A stretch of DNA of 64,000 nucleotides from DATARR01 sp034666985 (GTDB lineage Bacteria; Acidobacteriota; Thermoanaerobaculia; Multivoradales; UBA5704). Below the pieces are notes generated by a model, which was given only the letters and a program-made list of their open reading frames with translations, made no database searches and was not told where the DNA came from. Positions 26,897 to 35,800 of the stretch are shown in pieces. Numbering within the stretch: position 1 is the first letter of the stretch; each line of letters begins with the position of its first letter. The stretch lies in contig JAXDKS010000021.1 in the NCBI GenBank assembly GCA_034666985.1, forward strand, positions 1-64,000, written 5' to 3'. The translations under genes were made by a program, and so were the position numbers.

Positions 26897-27535
26897 CTAC
26901 TGATCCTCCCACTGGATTGCCGCCGGCGGCGAGAAGCGGCCCTGGCGAGGGAGGTCCTGGTAGTCGGTGATGTCGAAGCGGGTGAGGTTCCCCTCCCGGT
27001 CGTGATAGGCGACGCCGGTCACCCGCTTGGAGGTGGGATCGACCGTCAGCGTCGCGTCCGTCAGCGTCGACGACACCTTCCCCTTGGGCAGGAAGGCGAT
27101 CTCCACCCGTCCCTGGTCCGCGTTGCGGGCCGTGGCGCGATAGCGCTCCTTGAGGTCGTCCACCCCCAGCAGCAGCAGGTCGAGCCCGGGCTCGTTCTTG
27201 CGGTCCACCCGGTAGCGCCGGCCCGACTTGTCCTCCTCGTTCCAGGCGTGGACGACGCCGCCGCACAGCAGGAAGCTCTTGGGATAGGGCTCCGTATAGT
27301 CCCAGCGCAGGCAGTCGGGCAGGGCCAGGGCCAGCTTCCCCGACTCCTTCTCCCCCGACGAGAACCCGGCGGGGATGTAGGTCTGGACGAAGCTCGCCCC
27401 CGTGGGCCCCGCGGCCACCAGGCTCTGCCGCACCGTCTTCAGCACCGTCCAGGGATCGACGACCTCCTCGGCCGCCCCCTGGCGGGCTCCAGCGAGCAGG
27501 GCGAGAGCGGAGAAGAGAAGGATGGCTCGTTTCAT
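26897..27535 (-). CDS. LolA-like outer-membrane lipoprotein carrier
   Basis: 212 aa periplasmic protein with signal peptide MKRAILLFSALALLAGARQGAA. The arrangement FVQTYIPAGFSSGEKESGKLAL, LRWDYTEPYPKSFLLCGGVVHAWNEE, and a final beta hairpin with GNLTRFDITDYQ matches the half-barrel LolA fold that shuttles lipoproteins from the inner to the outer membrane. Its presence argues for a Gram-negative envelope. ATG 27535 has GGGAG 8 bases upstream; longer in-frame extensions run into intergenic sequence. Lies between purH and yajQ on the same strand. Confidence 0.82.
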   Translation of the reverse strand: MKRAILLFSALALLAGARQGAAEEVVDPWTVLKTVRQSLVAAGPTGASFVQTYIPAGFSSGEKESGKLALALPDCLRWDYTEPYPKSFLLCGGVVHAWNEEDKSGRRYRVDRKNEPGLDLLLLGVDDLKERYRATARNADQGRVEIAFLPKGKVSSTLTDATLTVDPTSKRVTGVAYHDREGNLTRFDITDYQDLPRQGRFSPPAAIQWEDQ

Positions 27536-27599
27536 GGTCGGGTCTCCCGTGCTGTGGATGCAAACAGGTGGGGGAGGGGAATCCTTCCCCCCGGAGGGC

Positions 27600-29156
27600 T
27601 CAATGCCGGAAATGCCGCACCCCCGTGAACACCATCGCCACCCCGGCCTCGTCCGCCGCGGCGACCGCCTCGTCGTCACGCTTGCTCCCCCCCGGCTGCA
27701 CCACCCCCGTCACCCCGGCTTTGATGAGCACGTCCACGCCATCCCGGAAGGGAAAGAACGCATCCGAGGCGGCCACGGTTCCAGCGACTGGGAGCTGGGC
27801 CTTCTCGACCGCCAGCCGGCACGAGTCCACCCGGCTCATCTGCCCGGCGCCGACCCCCACCGTCTGATCGGCATTGGCCACCACGATGGCGTTCGACTTG
27901 ACGTAGCGCACCACCTTCCAGGCGAATTCCAACGCCCGCCGCTCCTCGGGGCTCGGCTTCCGCTTCGTGGGGCAGGTCCAGCTCAGGGGATCGTCCGGAT
28001 AGGCATCCGGCGGCTGGGCGAGGAAGCCGCCGTCCAGGGCCCGCAGCTCGACCTCCCGAGCGTGGGGACGGTAGAGAGGGCACTCGATCAGCCGCAGATT
28101 CTTCTTCGTGGCGAAACGCTCGCGGGCCTCCGGACTGAAGCCGGGGGCGAGCAGCACCTCCACGAAGAGGTCCGCCATCGCCTCGGCGAAGACGCCGTCC
28201 GCCTCGCGGTTGAGGGCGATCACCGAGCCGAAGGCCGACACTGGATCGGTCGCCAGGGCCCGGCGGTAGGCCTCCGCCAAGTCCGCACCCCGGCCGATAC
28301 CGCAGGGATTGTTGTGCTTGACGATGATGACCGCCGCCTCCGCTGTGGGATCGAACATCCCGGCCATCTTACGGGCGGCATCCGCGTCCAGCAGGTTATT
28401 CCAGGAGAGCTCCTTGCCCTGGAGGGCCGCAAAGCCGCCGAACACCCCGGGGCCGCCCTCCACCGAGTAGACCGCTCCGCCCTGATGGGGGTTCTCGCCG
28501 TAGCGCAGCACCATCTCCCGCCGCAGCTCCAGCGTCTTGCGCCCCGGGAAGAATTCGACCGTCCCCTCCTCCTGCGCCGCCAGCCACTCCGAGATCGCCA
28601 CGTCATAGCTCGCCGTGTGGCGGAACGCCTTCACCGCCAGCTCCCGGCGCAGATTCTCGGGCGCCACTCCTCCTCCCTCCTCCAGAGCCCCCAGCACCCG
28701 GGGATAATCCTCGGGATCGACCACCACCACCACGCCCTCCGCATTCTTGGCCGCAGCGCGAATCATGGTGGGGCCGCCGACGTCGATCATCTCGATCGTC
28801 TCCTCGAAGGACGCGCCACGGGCCACCGTCTCGCGGAAGGGATAGAGATTGACGACTACCAAGTCAATGCGGTCGATCCCATGCTCCGCCAAGGCCTCCA
28901 GGTGCTCCGGCACCGACCGGTTGGCGAGGATGCCCCCATGCACCTTGGGATGGAGCGTCTTCACCCGGCCGTCCAGGATCTCCGGGAACCCCGTGGCCCC
29001 GGACACGCCGGTGACGGGGATTCCCTTCTCCTCCAGGAACTTGAGCGTGCCCCCCGTCGACACGACCTCAATGCCGAGACGGGAGAGCCCGCGGGCGAGC
29101 TCCTCGAGCCCCCGCTTGTCGAACACCGAGATCAAGGCACGTCGTGCCGGAAGCAT
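27600..29156 (-). CDS. purH: Bifunctional AICAR formyltransferase / IMP cyclohydrolase
   Basis: 518 aa. Last two steps of purine synthesis: formylation of AICAR and cyclisation to IMP. The N-terminal MGS-like IMP cyclohydrolase domain has LISVFDKRG, STGGTLKFLEEKGI, and VKTLHPKVHGGIL. The C-terminal formyltransferase has VKHNNPCGIG (Lys-His catalytic pair, near residue 280), SVIALNRE, and DAFFPFRDGVD. ATG 29156 has AAGGAG 8 bases upstream; an earlier in-frame codon lacks this. Typical length for PurH. Confidence 0.97.
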   Translation of the reverse strand: MLPARRALISVFDKRGLEELARGLSRLGIEVVSTGGTLKFLEEKGIPVTGVSGATGFPEILDGRVKTLHPKVHGGILANRSVPEHLEALAEHGIDRIDLVVVNLYPFRETVARGASFEETIEMIDVGGPTMIRAAAKNAEGVVVVVDPEDYPRVLGALEEGGGVAPENLRRELAVKAFRHTASYDVAISEWLAAQEEGTVEFFPGRKTLELRREMVLRYGENPHQGGAVYSVEGGPGVFGGFAALQGKELSWNNLLDADAARKMAGMFDPTAEAAVIIVKHNNPCGIGRGADLAEAYRRALATDPVSAFGSVIALNREADGVFAEAMADLFVEVLLAPGFSPEARERFATKKNLRLIECPLYRPHAREVELRALDGGFLAQPPDAYPDDPLSWTCPTKRKPSPEERRALEFAWKVVRYVKSNAIVVANADQTVGVGAGQMSRVDSCRLAVEKAQLPVAGTVAASDAFFPFRDGVDVLIKAGVTGVVQPGGSKRDDEAVAAADEAGVAMVFTGVRHFRH

Positions 29157-29247
29157 GCGCGAGTCTCCTTCTATCACCTCTTTCTCCCTCCTCTCCCCGG
29201 AAGGGTGGGCGGAAGGCTGGGAGAGGAGGGTCGGGGTGGTGAGGGCT

Positions 29248-30021
29248 TCAGCGGGCGGTCCGGGGGAGCACCGTCAACCGCGTCCCCCCAGCCGGCAGAG
29301 GGGCGCGATCGTCGATGCCGCCCGCCGCGATCCAAATATATCGCAGCACCAGGGTGACGTCGGTCACGGCGTGGCTGAAGGCGACGGAGCCTACCCCGAA
29401 GGCCGTCGAGCGGTCGTCGAACTGCCCGACCCCCGAGCCGAAGCCGATCCGGCGGTACTCGCGGCCGATCATCGGGTAGAGCTGCCGCCCCCGGCGCAAG
29501 GCGGCGTCGAGGAGAGACGAGACGCTCCGAGCCTCCAGGCCCGCGCCCGACGGCACCCCATAAAAGACCAGGGGATACCGGGGCTCGGCCGTCTCCACAT
29601 ACTGGAGGTAGTCCACGAAGTACCGCCCCTCGTCGGGATCGGCGGCCGAGGCGGCGAGGGGATTGTTGGCATCGGCCACGAAGTGGGATACGACTCCCAT
29701 CCGGCGGACGATCTCCTCGAACGGCTGATGAGCGCGGATGGCCTGGACGGCGGCGTCCACCGCGTCGAGGGCGGCGCGATCGAGCCGGCCCGAGCCGTCG
29801 GGATTCTTGGCGTGGCGGCTGGAGTCCGTGTCTGTGAAGGGGGCGTTGACCCCAGCCTCATAGGCGAGCCGGTGCTTGTCGATCTGGCGATAGAGATCGG
29901 GAGGGGAGAGGCGGGCAGCCTCCCGGGCGATGGTGACCTGAGTAGCTGGAGTCCAGCCGCGGGCAGGTCCGGCGAGGAAGATCAGGCTTATTGCCAGTCG
30001 GGTATATAATCTGGGATGCAT
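29248..30021 (-). CDS. Secreted zinc-dependent phospholipase C/S1-P1-nuclease-like protein
   Basis: 257 aa. The signal peptide ends at ARG, leaving W23 (GWTPATQ) as mature residue 1; in this fold the N-terminal Trp is a zinc ligand. Other likely ligands: His/Asp in GVVSHFVADANNPL and His in DSSRHAKN. The fold covers bacterial phospholipase C and S1/P1 nucleases; which activity applies is not clear. The gene begins 50 bases from the divergent tusA-like gene; minus-strand TAGAAT lies close before the ATG. Confidence 0.72.
   Translation of the reverse strand: MHPRLYTRLAISLIFLAGPARGWTPATQVTIAREAARLSPPDLYRQIDKHRLAYEAGVNAPFTDTDSSRHAKNPDGSGRLDRAALDAVDAAVQAIRAHQPFEEIVRRMGVVSHFVADANNPLAASAADPDEGRYFVDYLQYVETAEPRYPLVFYGVPSGAGLEARSVSSLLDAALRRGRQLYPMIGREYRRIGFGSGVGQFDDRSTAFGVGSVAFSHAVTDVTLVLRYIWIAAGGIDDRAPLPAGGTRLTVLPRTAR
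30005..30010 (+). promoter_or_regulatory. TATAAT -10 box for the tusA-like gene
   Basis: Perfect TATAAT on the plus strand 62 bases before the TTG start of the tusA-like gene, overlapping the first codons of the divergent gene. -35 is not convincing. Confidence 0.4.
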
Positions 30022-30071
30022 CTCCGCCTATTCTAGCGGCACTCCGCCCGCTTGGGGCGGGAGGCCCGCAC

Positions 30072-30332
30072 TTGCCCACGAACCGGCACTTCCTGGACGT
30101 CACCGGAACTCTCTGCCCGCTGCCCATCCTCCTGGCGGCGCGGGAGATGCGAAAGCTCCAGCCGGGCGACTTCCTGGAGATCCTGGGGGACGACCCCGGC
30201 ATCCGGGAAGACATGCCCGTCTGGTGCGAGAGAGCCGGCCACCGACTCCTGGAGCTGAAAGAAGAGGAGAAGGGTCGCCTCCGTTCCCTGGTGGAGAAGG
30301 GAGAGCCGAGGGACCGCCGCCCATCGCCCTGA
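30072..30332 (+). CDS. TusA-family sulfur-carrier-like protein
   Basis: 86 aa. HFLDVTGTLCPLPILLAAREM contains the family CPxP motif (Cys15), the persulfide-carrying Cys in TusA. The rest fits the small two-layer fold (LQPGDFLEILGDDPGIREDMPVWCERAGHRLLEL). Start set at TTG 30072, with GGGAGG 7 bases before it; upstream codons overlap the divergent gene. Possible roles are tRNA 2-thiouridylation or another sulfur-transfer process; context gives no choice. The C-terminal Arg/Glu-rich tail is a little longer than usual. Confidence 0.85.
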   Translation: MPTNRHFLDVTGTLCPLPILLAAREMRKLQPGDFLEILGDDPGIREDMPVWCERAGHRLLELKEEEKGRLRSLVEKGEPRDRRPSP

Positions 30333-30422
30333 CGCTCCATCCACCCCCTCCTGGGAACGCCGGCGTCCCGCCGGCCCTCTAACTCCTTCTTCCTCTTCTT
30401 CTTCGGCGCCGTCCCCAGCCCC

Positions 30423-30451
30423 TTGACTCCGCCATTCCCCTCTGGGATACT
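30423..30451 (+). promoter_or_regulatory. Promoter of the tRNA-Phe gene
   Basis: TTGACT at 30423-30428, a 17-bp spacer, and GATACT at 30446-30451: close to the sigma-70 consensus with ideal spacing, 32 bases before the tRNA. Confidence 0.72.
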
Positions 30452-30483
30452 CTCCCTCCCTCGGAGCCGTCAGGCTCCCCTGT

Positions 30484-30559
30484 GCCCAGGTAGCTCAGTT
30501 GGTAGAGCACGTGACTGAAAATCACGGTGTCACTGGTTCGATTCCGGTCCTGGGCACCA
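30484..30559 (+). tRNA. tRNA-Phe (anticodon GAA), CCA encoded
   Basis: 76 nt. Acceptor arms GCCCAGG/CCTGGGC pair, D-arm contains AGCTCAGTTGGTAGAGC, anticodon arm CGTGA-CTGAAAA-TCACG carries GAA, T-arm contains GGTTCGATTCC, and the 3' CCA is encoded. Nearly superimposable on E. coli tRNA-Phe. The BREX operon starts about 360 bases downstream, so this gene marks the likely island boundary. Confidence 0.97.
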
Positions 30560-30916
30560 TCAAACCCTTCAAAATCAATAGTTTGGCTCGGTAGTCAAAA
30601 GGCGGCTTAGGTCGCTTGGTTGCGCTGGGGACGCTCTGGGGAGCAACGGAGCCGCCTCTGGGGATGGGGACGCTTTGGCTGGGTGGCACGCGTCGAGATC
30701 CATCTCGAAGGGCTTGGCTCCTGCTGACCAACGGGTCCGATCTGCTGGCTGTCGTGTGGTGAGGGTGCGGTGCGCATCGCCGCCTTGACCTCCGCCTCGC
30801 GGATCTGCTAAACCCCTTCTACCGCCTAGCCCTGTTGCAGCCGAGCACGGGTCTACGTGCCCTGTGGCGGGGTTGAGCCGTCGCTCCTATAAGAAGAATG
30901 CCGCAATGCCCGGACT
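30560..30916. other. Non-coding junction between tRNA-Phe and BREX operon
   Basis: No convincing gene. Contains near-repeats of GGGGACGCT(C/T)TGG (around 30628 and 30667), no recognisable integrase remnant, and a TATAAG -10-like box at 30888-30893, 23 bases before the first BREX gene. No copy of the tRNA 3' end was found here or at the far end of the operon. Confidence 0.5.
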
Positions 30917-31474
30917 ATGAAGACCCTCGACTACGACAATCTCCTCCGGCTTCGCCTCGTCGTTGCCCGCTTCGGTGAGATGGACCTTGCCAGATGGTGG
31001 AACACCAAGGGCCAACTCGGCCGCTTGGGTACCATCGCTCTTCGCCGCGGCCTCCCTCGCACACACTACTTCGCTCAGGGGCGCTCGGTCTTCGCCGTCG
31101 CTGCCCACCGGTGCGACGAGGTTTTCAAGTCCTCCGGCGCCACGTTGTGGCGGCTGCCCGAGAGGCTCGAAGAGGAGTTCGACGCCCGTTGGGAGCACTG
31201 GCTCGACAACGCCGGCCAGTGGACTCCGTTCTTCGAGAAGCTCCAGACTCTTCAGGGCACCGACCTCGCCGCTCTTCTCCGCGACTTCGACCTCGTCGGT
31301 AGCCGCGAAATGGAAGCCTATGCAAAGCTGCGCCGTTCCGCCGAGGGCCATGCCGTGCCGCTCTCCGGCGAGTTCTCCGGCACCGGCGCCGACGTTGCGC
31401 TGCTCGCCCTGGGTTTTGCTCGCGGCGAGCCCGGCGCGCTAGCCGTCCCCTACGCGAGGTTGGCGGAAGGGTGA
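30917..31474 (+). CDS. brxE: BrxE-like BREX protein
   Basis: 185 aa. LRLRLVVARFGEMDLARWWNT and ALRRGLPRTHYFAQGR, followed by VFAVAAHRC, resemble the BrxE family that opens type 6 BREX operons. No enzymatic motif is visible; cytoplasmic, globular. First gene of the operon; no Shine-Dalgarno is obvious. The stop overlaps the GTG of brxA (GTGA). Function of BrxE is not established in the literature I know. The family call is from memory of the motif pattern. Confidence 0.65.
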   Translation: MKTLDYDNLLRLRLVVARFGEMDLARWWNTKGQLGRLGTIALRRGLPRTHYFAQGRSVFAVAAHRCDEVFKSSGATLWRLPERLEEEFDARWEHWLDNAGQWTPFFEKLQTLQGTDLAALLRDFDLVGSREMEAYAKLRRSAEGHAVPLSGEFSGTGADVALLALGFARGEPGALAVPYARLAEG

Positions 31475-32256
31475 AGCCGGCCTCGCGCGCAAACGTCGCG
31501 TCGTCCTTCACGGTCGTGAAGGGCGCGATGATCGAAGAGACCTACGCCGTCTTCGCGGCCTGGGATTTCGCTCGCTCGAAGCGCCAGAACCTCGATCGTC
31601 TTCGCGCCGAGAACTTCATCGGAGCGAAGAGCACCACCTGGCTCCTTGATATTGCAAAGGTGCTGAATCGGCGGTTCGACCCCAACGACCGCGACCGAGC
31701 GCTGGTCGTCCTCGCCAAGAACGGCTGCTCGCTCGAAGAGTGGAAGCCGCTCCTGCTCTGGCACATGACGCGCGACGAATTCCTCGTTCGGGATTTCCTG
31801 CAGAACTGGCTTTTCCCTGCCTACGAGTCCGGAGCCTTCCGCGTTCGTCCCGAGGAGTTGCACCCTTATCTCCAGGGAATCGGCAAGCGTGGCGGCACGA
31901 CCGAGCACGCATGGACCGAGCAGACGATGAATCGAGTCGCAGCGGGCCTCCTCAAGACCGCCGCCGACTTTGGACTCCTGCGCGGCAGCGCCGTCAAGGA
32001 GCTCGCATCGTTCCATCTCCCCGAGCGCAGCTTCCTCTACCTTCTCCATGCGATACGGGACGAGAAGCTGAGTCCCGGCAAGGTCGTGGCGGCACCTGAC
32101 TGGCGGATGTTCCTGATGCGTCCTGCCGATGTTGAGCGGGAGATCCTGCGCCTGCACCAGTTCCGCAAGCTCGACTACCAGGTCGCCGGCAGCCTCGTGC
32201 AGCTCTCGCTACCGTGCACAAGCTCGCGGGAATATGCAGAGAGGATGGTCGCATGA
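31471..32256 (+). CDS. brxA: BREX protein BrxA (DUF1819)
   Basis: 261 aa. SSFTVVKGAMIEETYAVFAAW is the family opening, followed by helical segments with RRFDPNDRDRALVVLAKNGC, LLLWHMTRDEFLVRDFLQNWL and FLYLLHAIRDEK, typical of BrxA. BrxA is a small DNA-binding helical protein of BREX. Start is GTG 31471 overlapping the preceding stop; the end overlaps the ATG of brxB (ATGA). Confidence 0.88.
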   Translation: MKPASRANVASSFTVVKGAMIEETYAVFAAWDFARSKRQNLDRLRAENFIGAKSTTWLLDIAKVLNRRFDPNDRDRALVVLAKNGCSLEEWKPLLLWHMTRDEFLVRDFLQNWLFPAYESGAFRVRPEELHPYLQGIGKRGGTTEHAWTEQTMNRVAAGLLKTAADFGLLRGSAVKELASFHLPERSFLYLLHAIRDEKLSPGKVVAAPDWRMFLMRPADVEREILRLHQFRKLDYQVAGSLVQLSLPCTSSREYAERMVA

Positions 32257-32837
32257 GCCTGATGGACCCGGCGGAAACGCGCATGACTCGCGATCTGGAG
32301 CCCGTGCTTTCGCTTCCCGACCCGAGAGCGAAGCTGAGCGCGTACCATGACATGCCCTACGCGATCTTTCGCTACGACCCCGAGGAAGAGCTCGTCCTGC
32401 GCAAGCAGGTGACGCTGCTCGAAACGCGTCTCTCCCAAAAGGGCAAGCGCATCAAGCGGATCTCGCTCGCGGAGTGCCTCGATGAGGCGATGCGCTCCCA
32501 GCATTCGCTCGAGGAGTGGTTCACCGTGGAGCGCGAGCAGGGGGTTGAGACCCTTGTCGAGACCATCCACTCCGTCCTGTCGGAGTACGCGCCCCTCGTG
32601 GACCTCGTGGCAGCACGTCTGCCCGCGGATCCCGACCCGCTCCGCGACGTCGTGTTCATTCTGCGGACGGGCGCCCTGTTCCCCGTCTACCGGACCTTCT
32701 CTCTCCTCGAACAACTGAAAGGCCAGGTCCACGTGCCGACCGTTCTCTTCTATCCCGGCGTCCTTGATGGCGCGGCAGGCCTGCGCTTCATGGGGGTGCT
32801 CGACGCCGAGCACAACTACCGGCCGAAGATCTTTTGA
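32253..32837 (+). CDS. brxB: BREX protein BrxB (DUF1788)
   Basis: 194 aa. PYAIFRYDPEEELVLRKQVTLLETRL, DPDPLRDVVFILRTGALFPVYRTF and VLFYPGVLDGAAGLRFMGV are the characteristic blocks. ATG 32253 overlaps the brxA stop, with GAGG 8 bases upstream; a longer in-frame version starting at 32214 is rejected. Length is usual for the family. Confidence 0.9.
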   Translation: MSLMDPAETRMTRDLEPVLSLPDPRAKLSAYHDMPYAIFRYDPEEELVLRKQVTLLETRLSQKGKRIKRISLAECLDEAMRSQHSLEEWFTVEREQGVETLVETIHSVLSEYAPLVDLVAARLPADPDPLRDVVFILRTGALFPVYRTFSLLEQLKGQVHVPTVLFYPGVLDGAAGLRFMGVLDAEHNYRPKIF

Positions 32838-32851
32838 GGAAGGACTCCTTG

Positions 32852-35800
32852 ATGACGACCACTCAGCCCATCAAGACTCTCTTCGCCAACGACATCCATC
32901 GTCGTATCGAAGAGGTCATCAAGGTCGACCAGACCGATGACGAGATCCTCCGGGATGAAATCAACGAGTACGTGGTGACGGACGCGATCCGCTCCCACTA
33001 CACGGGCATCTACGAGGCCTATAGCGAGACGCCGAACAGGCCCCACGAAGGGATTGCCGTCTGGGTTTCGGGCTTCTTCGGTTCCGGTAAGTCGAGCTTC
33101 GCCAAGATGCTCGGTCTGTCGATCGAGAATCGTGTCGTCGCCGGCGAGCCTGCCGCCGAGCGCTTCGCCCAGCGCACCGGCGACAAGAAGGTGCAGGTGC
33201 TGCTCAAGACCATTACCGAGAAGATTCCTACGCACGCGGTCATCTTCGACGTCTCCACTGATCGCGGCATCCGCAGCGGCAATCAAACGCTCACCGAGAT
33301 CATGTACGGGCTTTTCCTCCAGAGTCTCGGCTATGCCAAGGATCTCGATCTTTCCGAGCTCGAGATCGCGCTGGAGTCCGAAAATCGTCTTCCGCTGTTC
33401 GAGAGCGCTTACCGCGACCGGTTCAAAAAGGACTGGAACGCGGACAAGGGGCTTCTGGCATTCTCGCTGGGCCGCGCGAGTGAGGTGATGCACCTGATCG
33501 AGCCGAAGACTTATCCAGCCGCTGATTCGTGGGTGAGAGGCATCAAGCAGCGCGCCGACATCTCTCCCGGCAAGCTGGCCGAGCGGGCCACCGAGCTGAT
33601 GAAGAGGCGCGGAAGGACGCCGGACGGCCGAGTCAAGACCTTGATGTTCGTCATCGACGAAGTCGGCCAGTTCGTCGCCCGCGACGTTCAGAAGATGCTC
33701 GACCTTCAGGCTGTGGTGCAAAACCTTGGAGTGAAAGGTCGTGGAAGGCATTGGGTCGTCGTGACCTCACAGGAAAAGCTGGGCGAGCTCGTCAGCGGCC
33801 TCGACGACAAGAAGATCGAGCTCGCGCGCCTCATGGACCGCTTCCCGCTACAGGTCCATCTCGAGCCGTCCGACATCTCCGAGGTCACGAGCCGGCGCGT
33901 GCTGTCGAAGAACGCCGCCGGGCAGGCAGCCCTTGCGAAGATCTTCGACGAGCACCGTGGCCGGCTGACCGAGCACACACGGCTCTCCGCGGACATCAAG
34001 CTCCCGGAAGTGACGCGCGATGGCTTCATCGACCTGTACCCGCTGTTACCCTACCAGATCGACCTCATCATCCAAGTCGTCTCAGGGCTGCGCACGCAGG
34101 GTGGCGCCAGCCGGCATGTCGGCGGCGCGAACCGCACGATCATCAAGCTCGCACAGCAACTGCTGATCCACCCGGATGTCAAACTGGCAGACGCCCCGCT
34201 CGGGGCCTTGGCTCGAATGGACCAGGTCTACGACCTCGTCGAAGGCAATATCGGCTCTGACGTGCGGGCAAAGATCACGGCCCTCGCTAAAGAGCTGAGC
34301 CACCCACTCGCGCAGCCCGTCGCCAAGGTCATCTGCCTGCTCCAGTTCGTGAAGAGCGTTCACCGCAGCCCCGAAAACATCGCTGCGGCTTTGCACCCTG
34401 GTGTTACGGCCGACTCCCAACTCGCTGAGGTAAAGGAAGCCCTGCGCGAGTTGGAGGCCGCGCACAAGGTTCGGCGCGGCGACGATGGCTACCGCATTCC
34501 CACGCCGGCTGAAGACGATTGGGAGACGAACCGCAACAAGCTTTACCCCAAGCCTGGCGACTTGCATCGCGTCTATTCCGAAGTATTGTTATCCTTCTGG
34601 CTGCCGCAGCCGGCGCACACGCTCTTCGAGACCAAGACCTTCAAAGCTGGATTGGCCATTCATGGTCGAGAGGTCGTCAGCGGTGATCTGATGTTCCACC
34701 TCCACCTTGCCGAGGACGGCAAGGTGTTTCAGTCGCTCGCGGCTGAGCTTCGCTCCCGAAGCCAGCAGGAGCGGAAGAGTGTCTTCTGGGCCGTCCCTCT
34801 CAACGACGCGATCGACCGGGAAACCGTCGAGCTCTTTCGTTCGAAGGAGATGCTCGCCCGCAAGGAGCGCGAGCCCAAGGGAGACGACACTCCCGGGCTC
34901 ATCGCGGAGGAGCGCGTCCGCCTGCGCAGGCATACCGACGAGCTGCGGCGCCTGCTCAGGGCTGCGTGCCTTTCAGGCAACGTCTACTCTCGCGGCAACG
35001 ATCGCGGCCCGGCTGACCGCGCCGTCGACGTGAGCAAGACTGCCGCGGAGATCCTGGGCAAGGTGCTTCCCGAAGTCTTCGATCGCTTCAAAGAGGCCGC
35101 AGCCCGGTCGTTCGACGTGAAGAAGGGCGTCGACGCGCTCTTTACCGCGGAAAATTTGAATGGTCTGCCCTCGGTGTTCAGCGCTTTGAGCCTCTTGAGG
35201 GACGAGAAAGGCAAGACGGTCTTCCGCGTCGAGGGCGGGCCGCTGAAGGAGGCTCTCGACCGCATCGACGAGCGCGCCAACTATGGCGACACCGCGAGCG
35301 GTCGCTTTCTCTCGGACGAGCTCGCCAAGGAGCCGTTCGGCTGGGATTTCGAAGTCGTTCGCCTCCTCGTCCTCTCGTTGCTACGTGCCGGAAAAATCGA
35401 GGCGACGAGCAAAGGGCAGACGATCGAATCGGTCACCAGCGTTGATGCCCGTGACACTTTCTCCAATAACAACCTGTTCCGGCAGGCGTCGTTCCGCCCG
35501 AAGAAAGGTATCGAGTTCGAGGAGCTGGTCAAGGCCTCGGACGCTTTCCGCGATACCTTCGGAACCGAAGTCCGAGAGCTGAACGCGGGCGCGATTGTTC
35601 AAGAGCTGCGCAAAGAGGTCGCTCGGCACGAAGACTCAGTAGCATCCGCGCTGGGGCTGCTGACAGCGCACCGCCTCCCTGGCGGTGCCGTTCTTGAAGC
35701 GGCGCTCGGGCAGATGAAGGTCATCCTGCGCGGGTCTGAGGACGGGGCTCTGGCCACCTTCAACTCGTCGCACCGTTCGATCAAGGACGGGATCAAGCGC

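Noticed and set aside
27402..29357. 651-codon plus-strand ORF
   Set aside because: Antisense of lolA-like and purH; no coding signature of its own.
30522..30731. 69-codon minus-strand ORF ending MVPRTGIEPVTP
   Set aside because: It is the antisense of tRNA-Phe; this peptide is a well-known false gene product.
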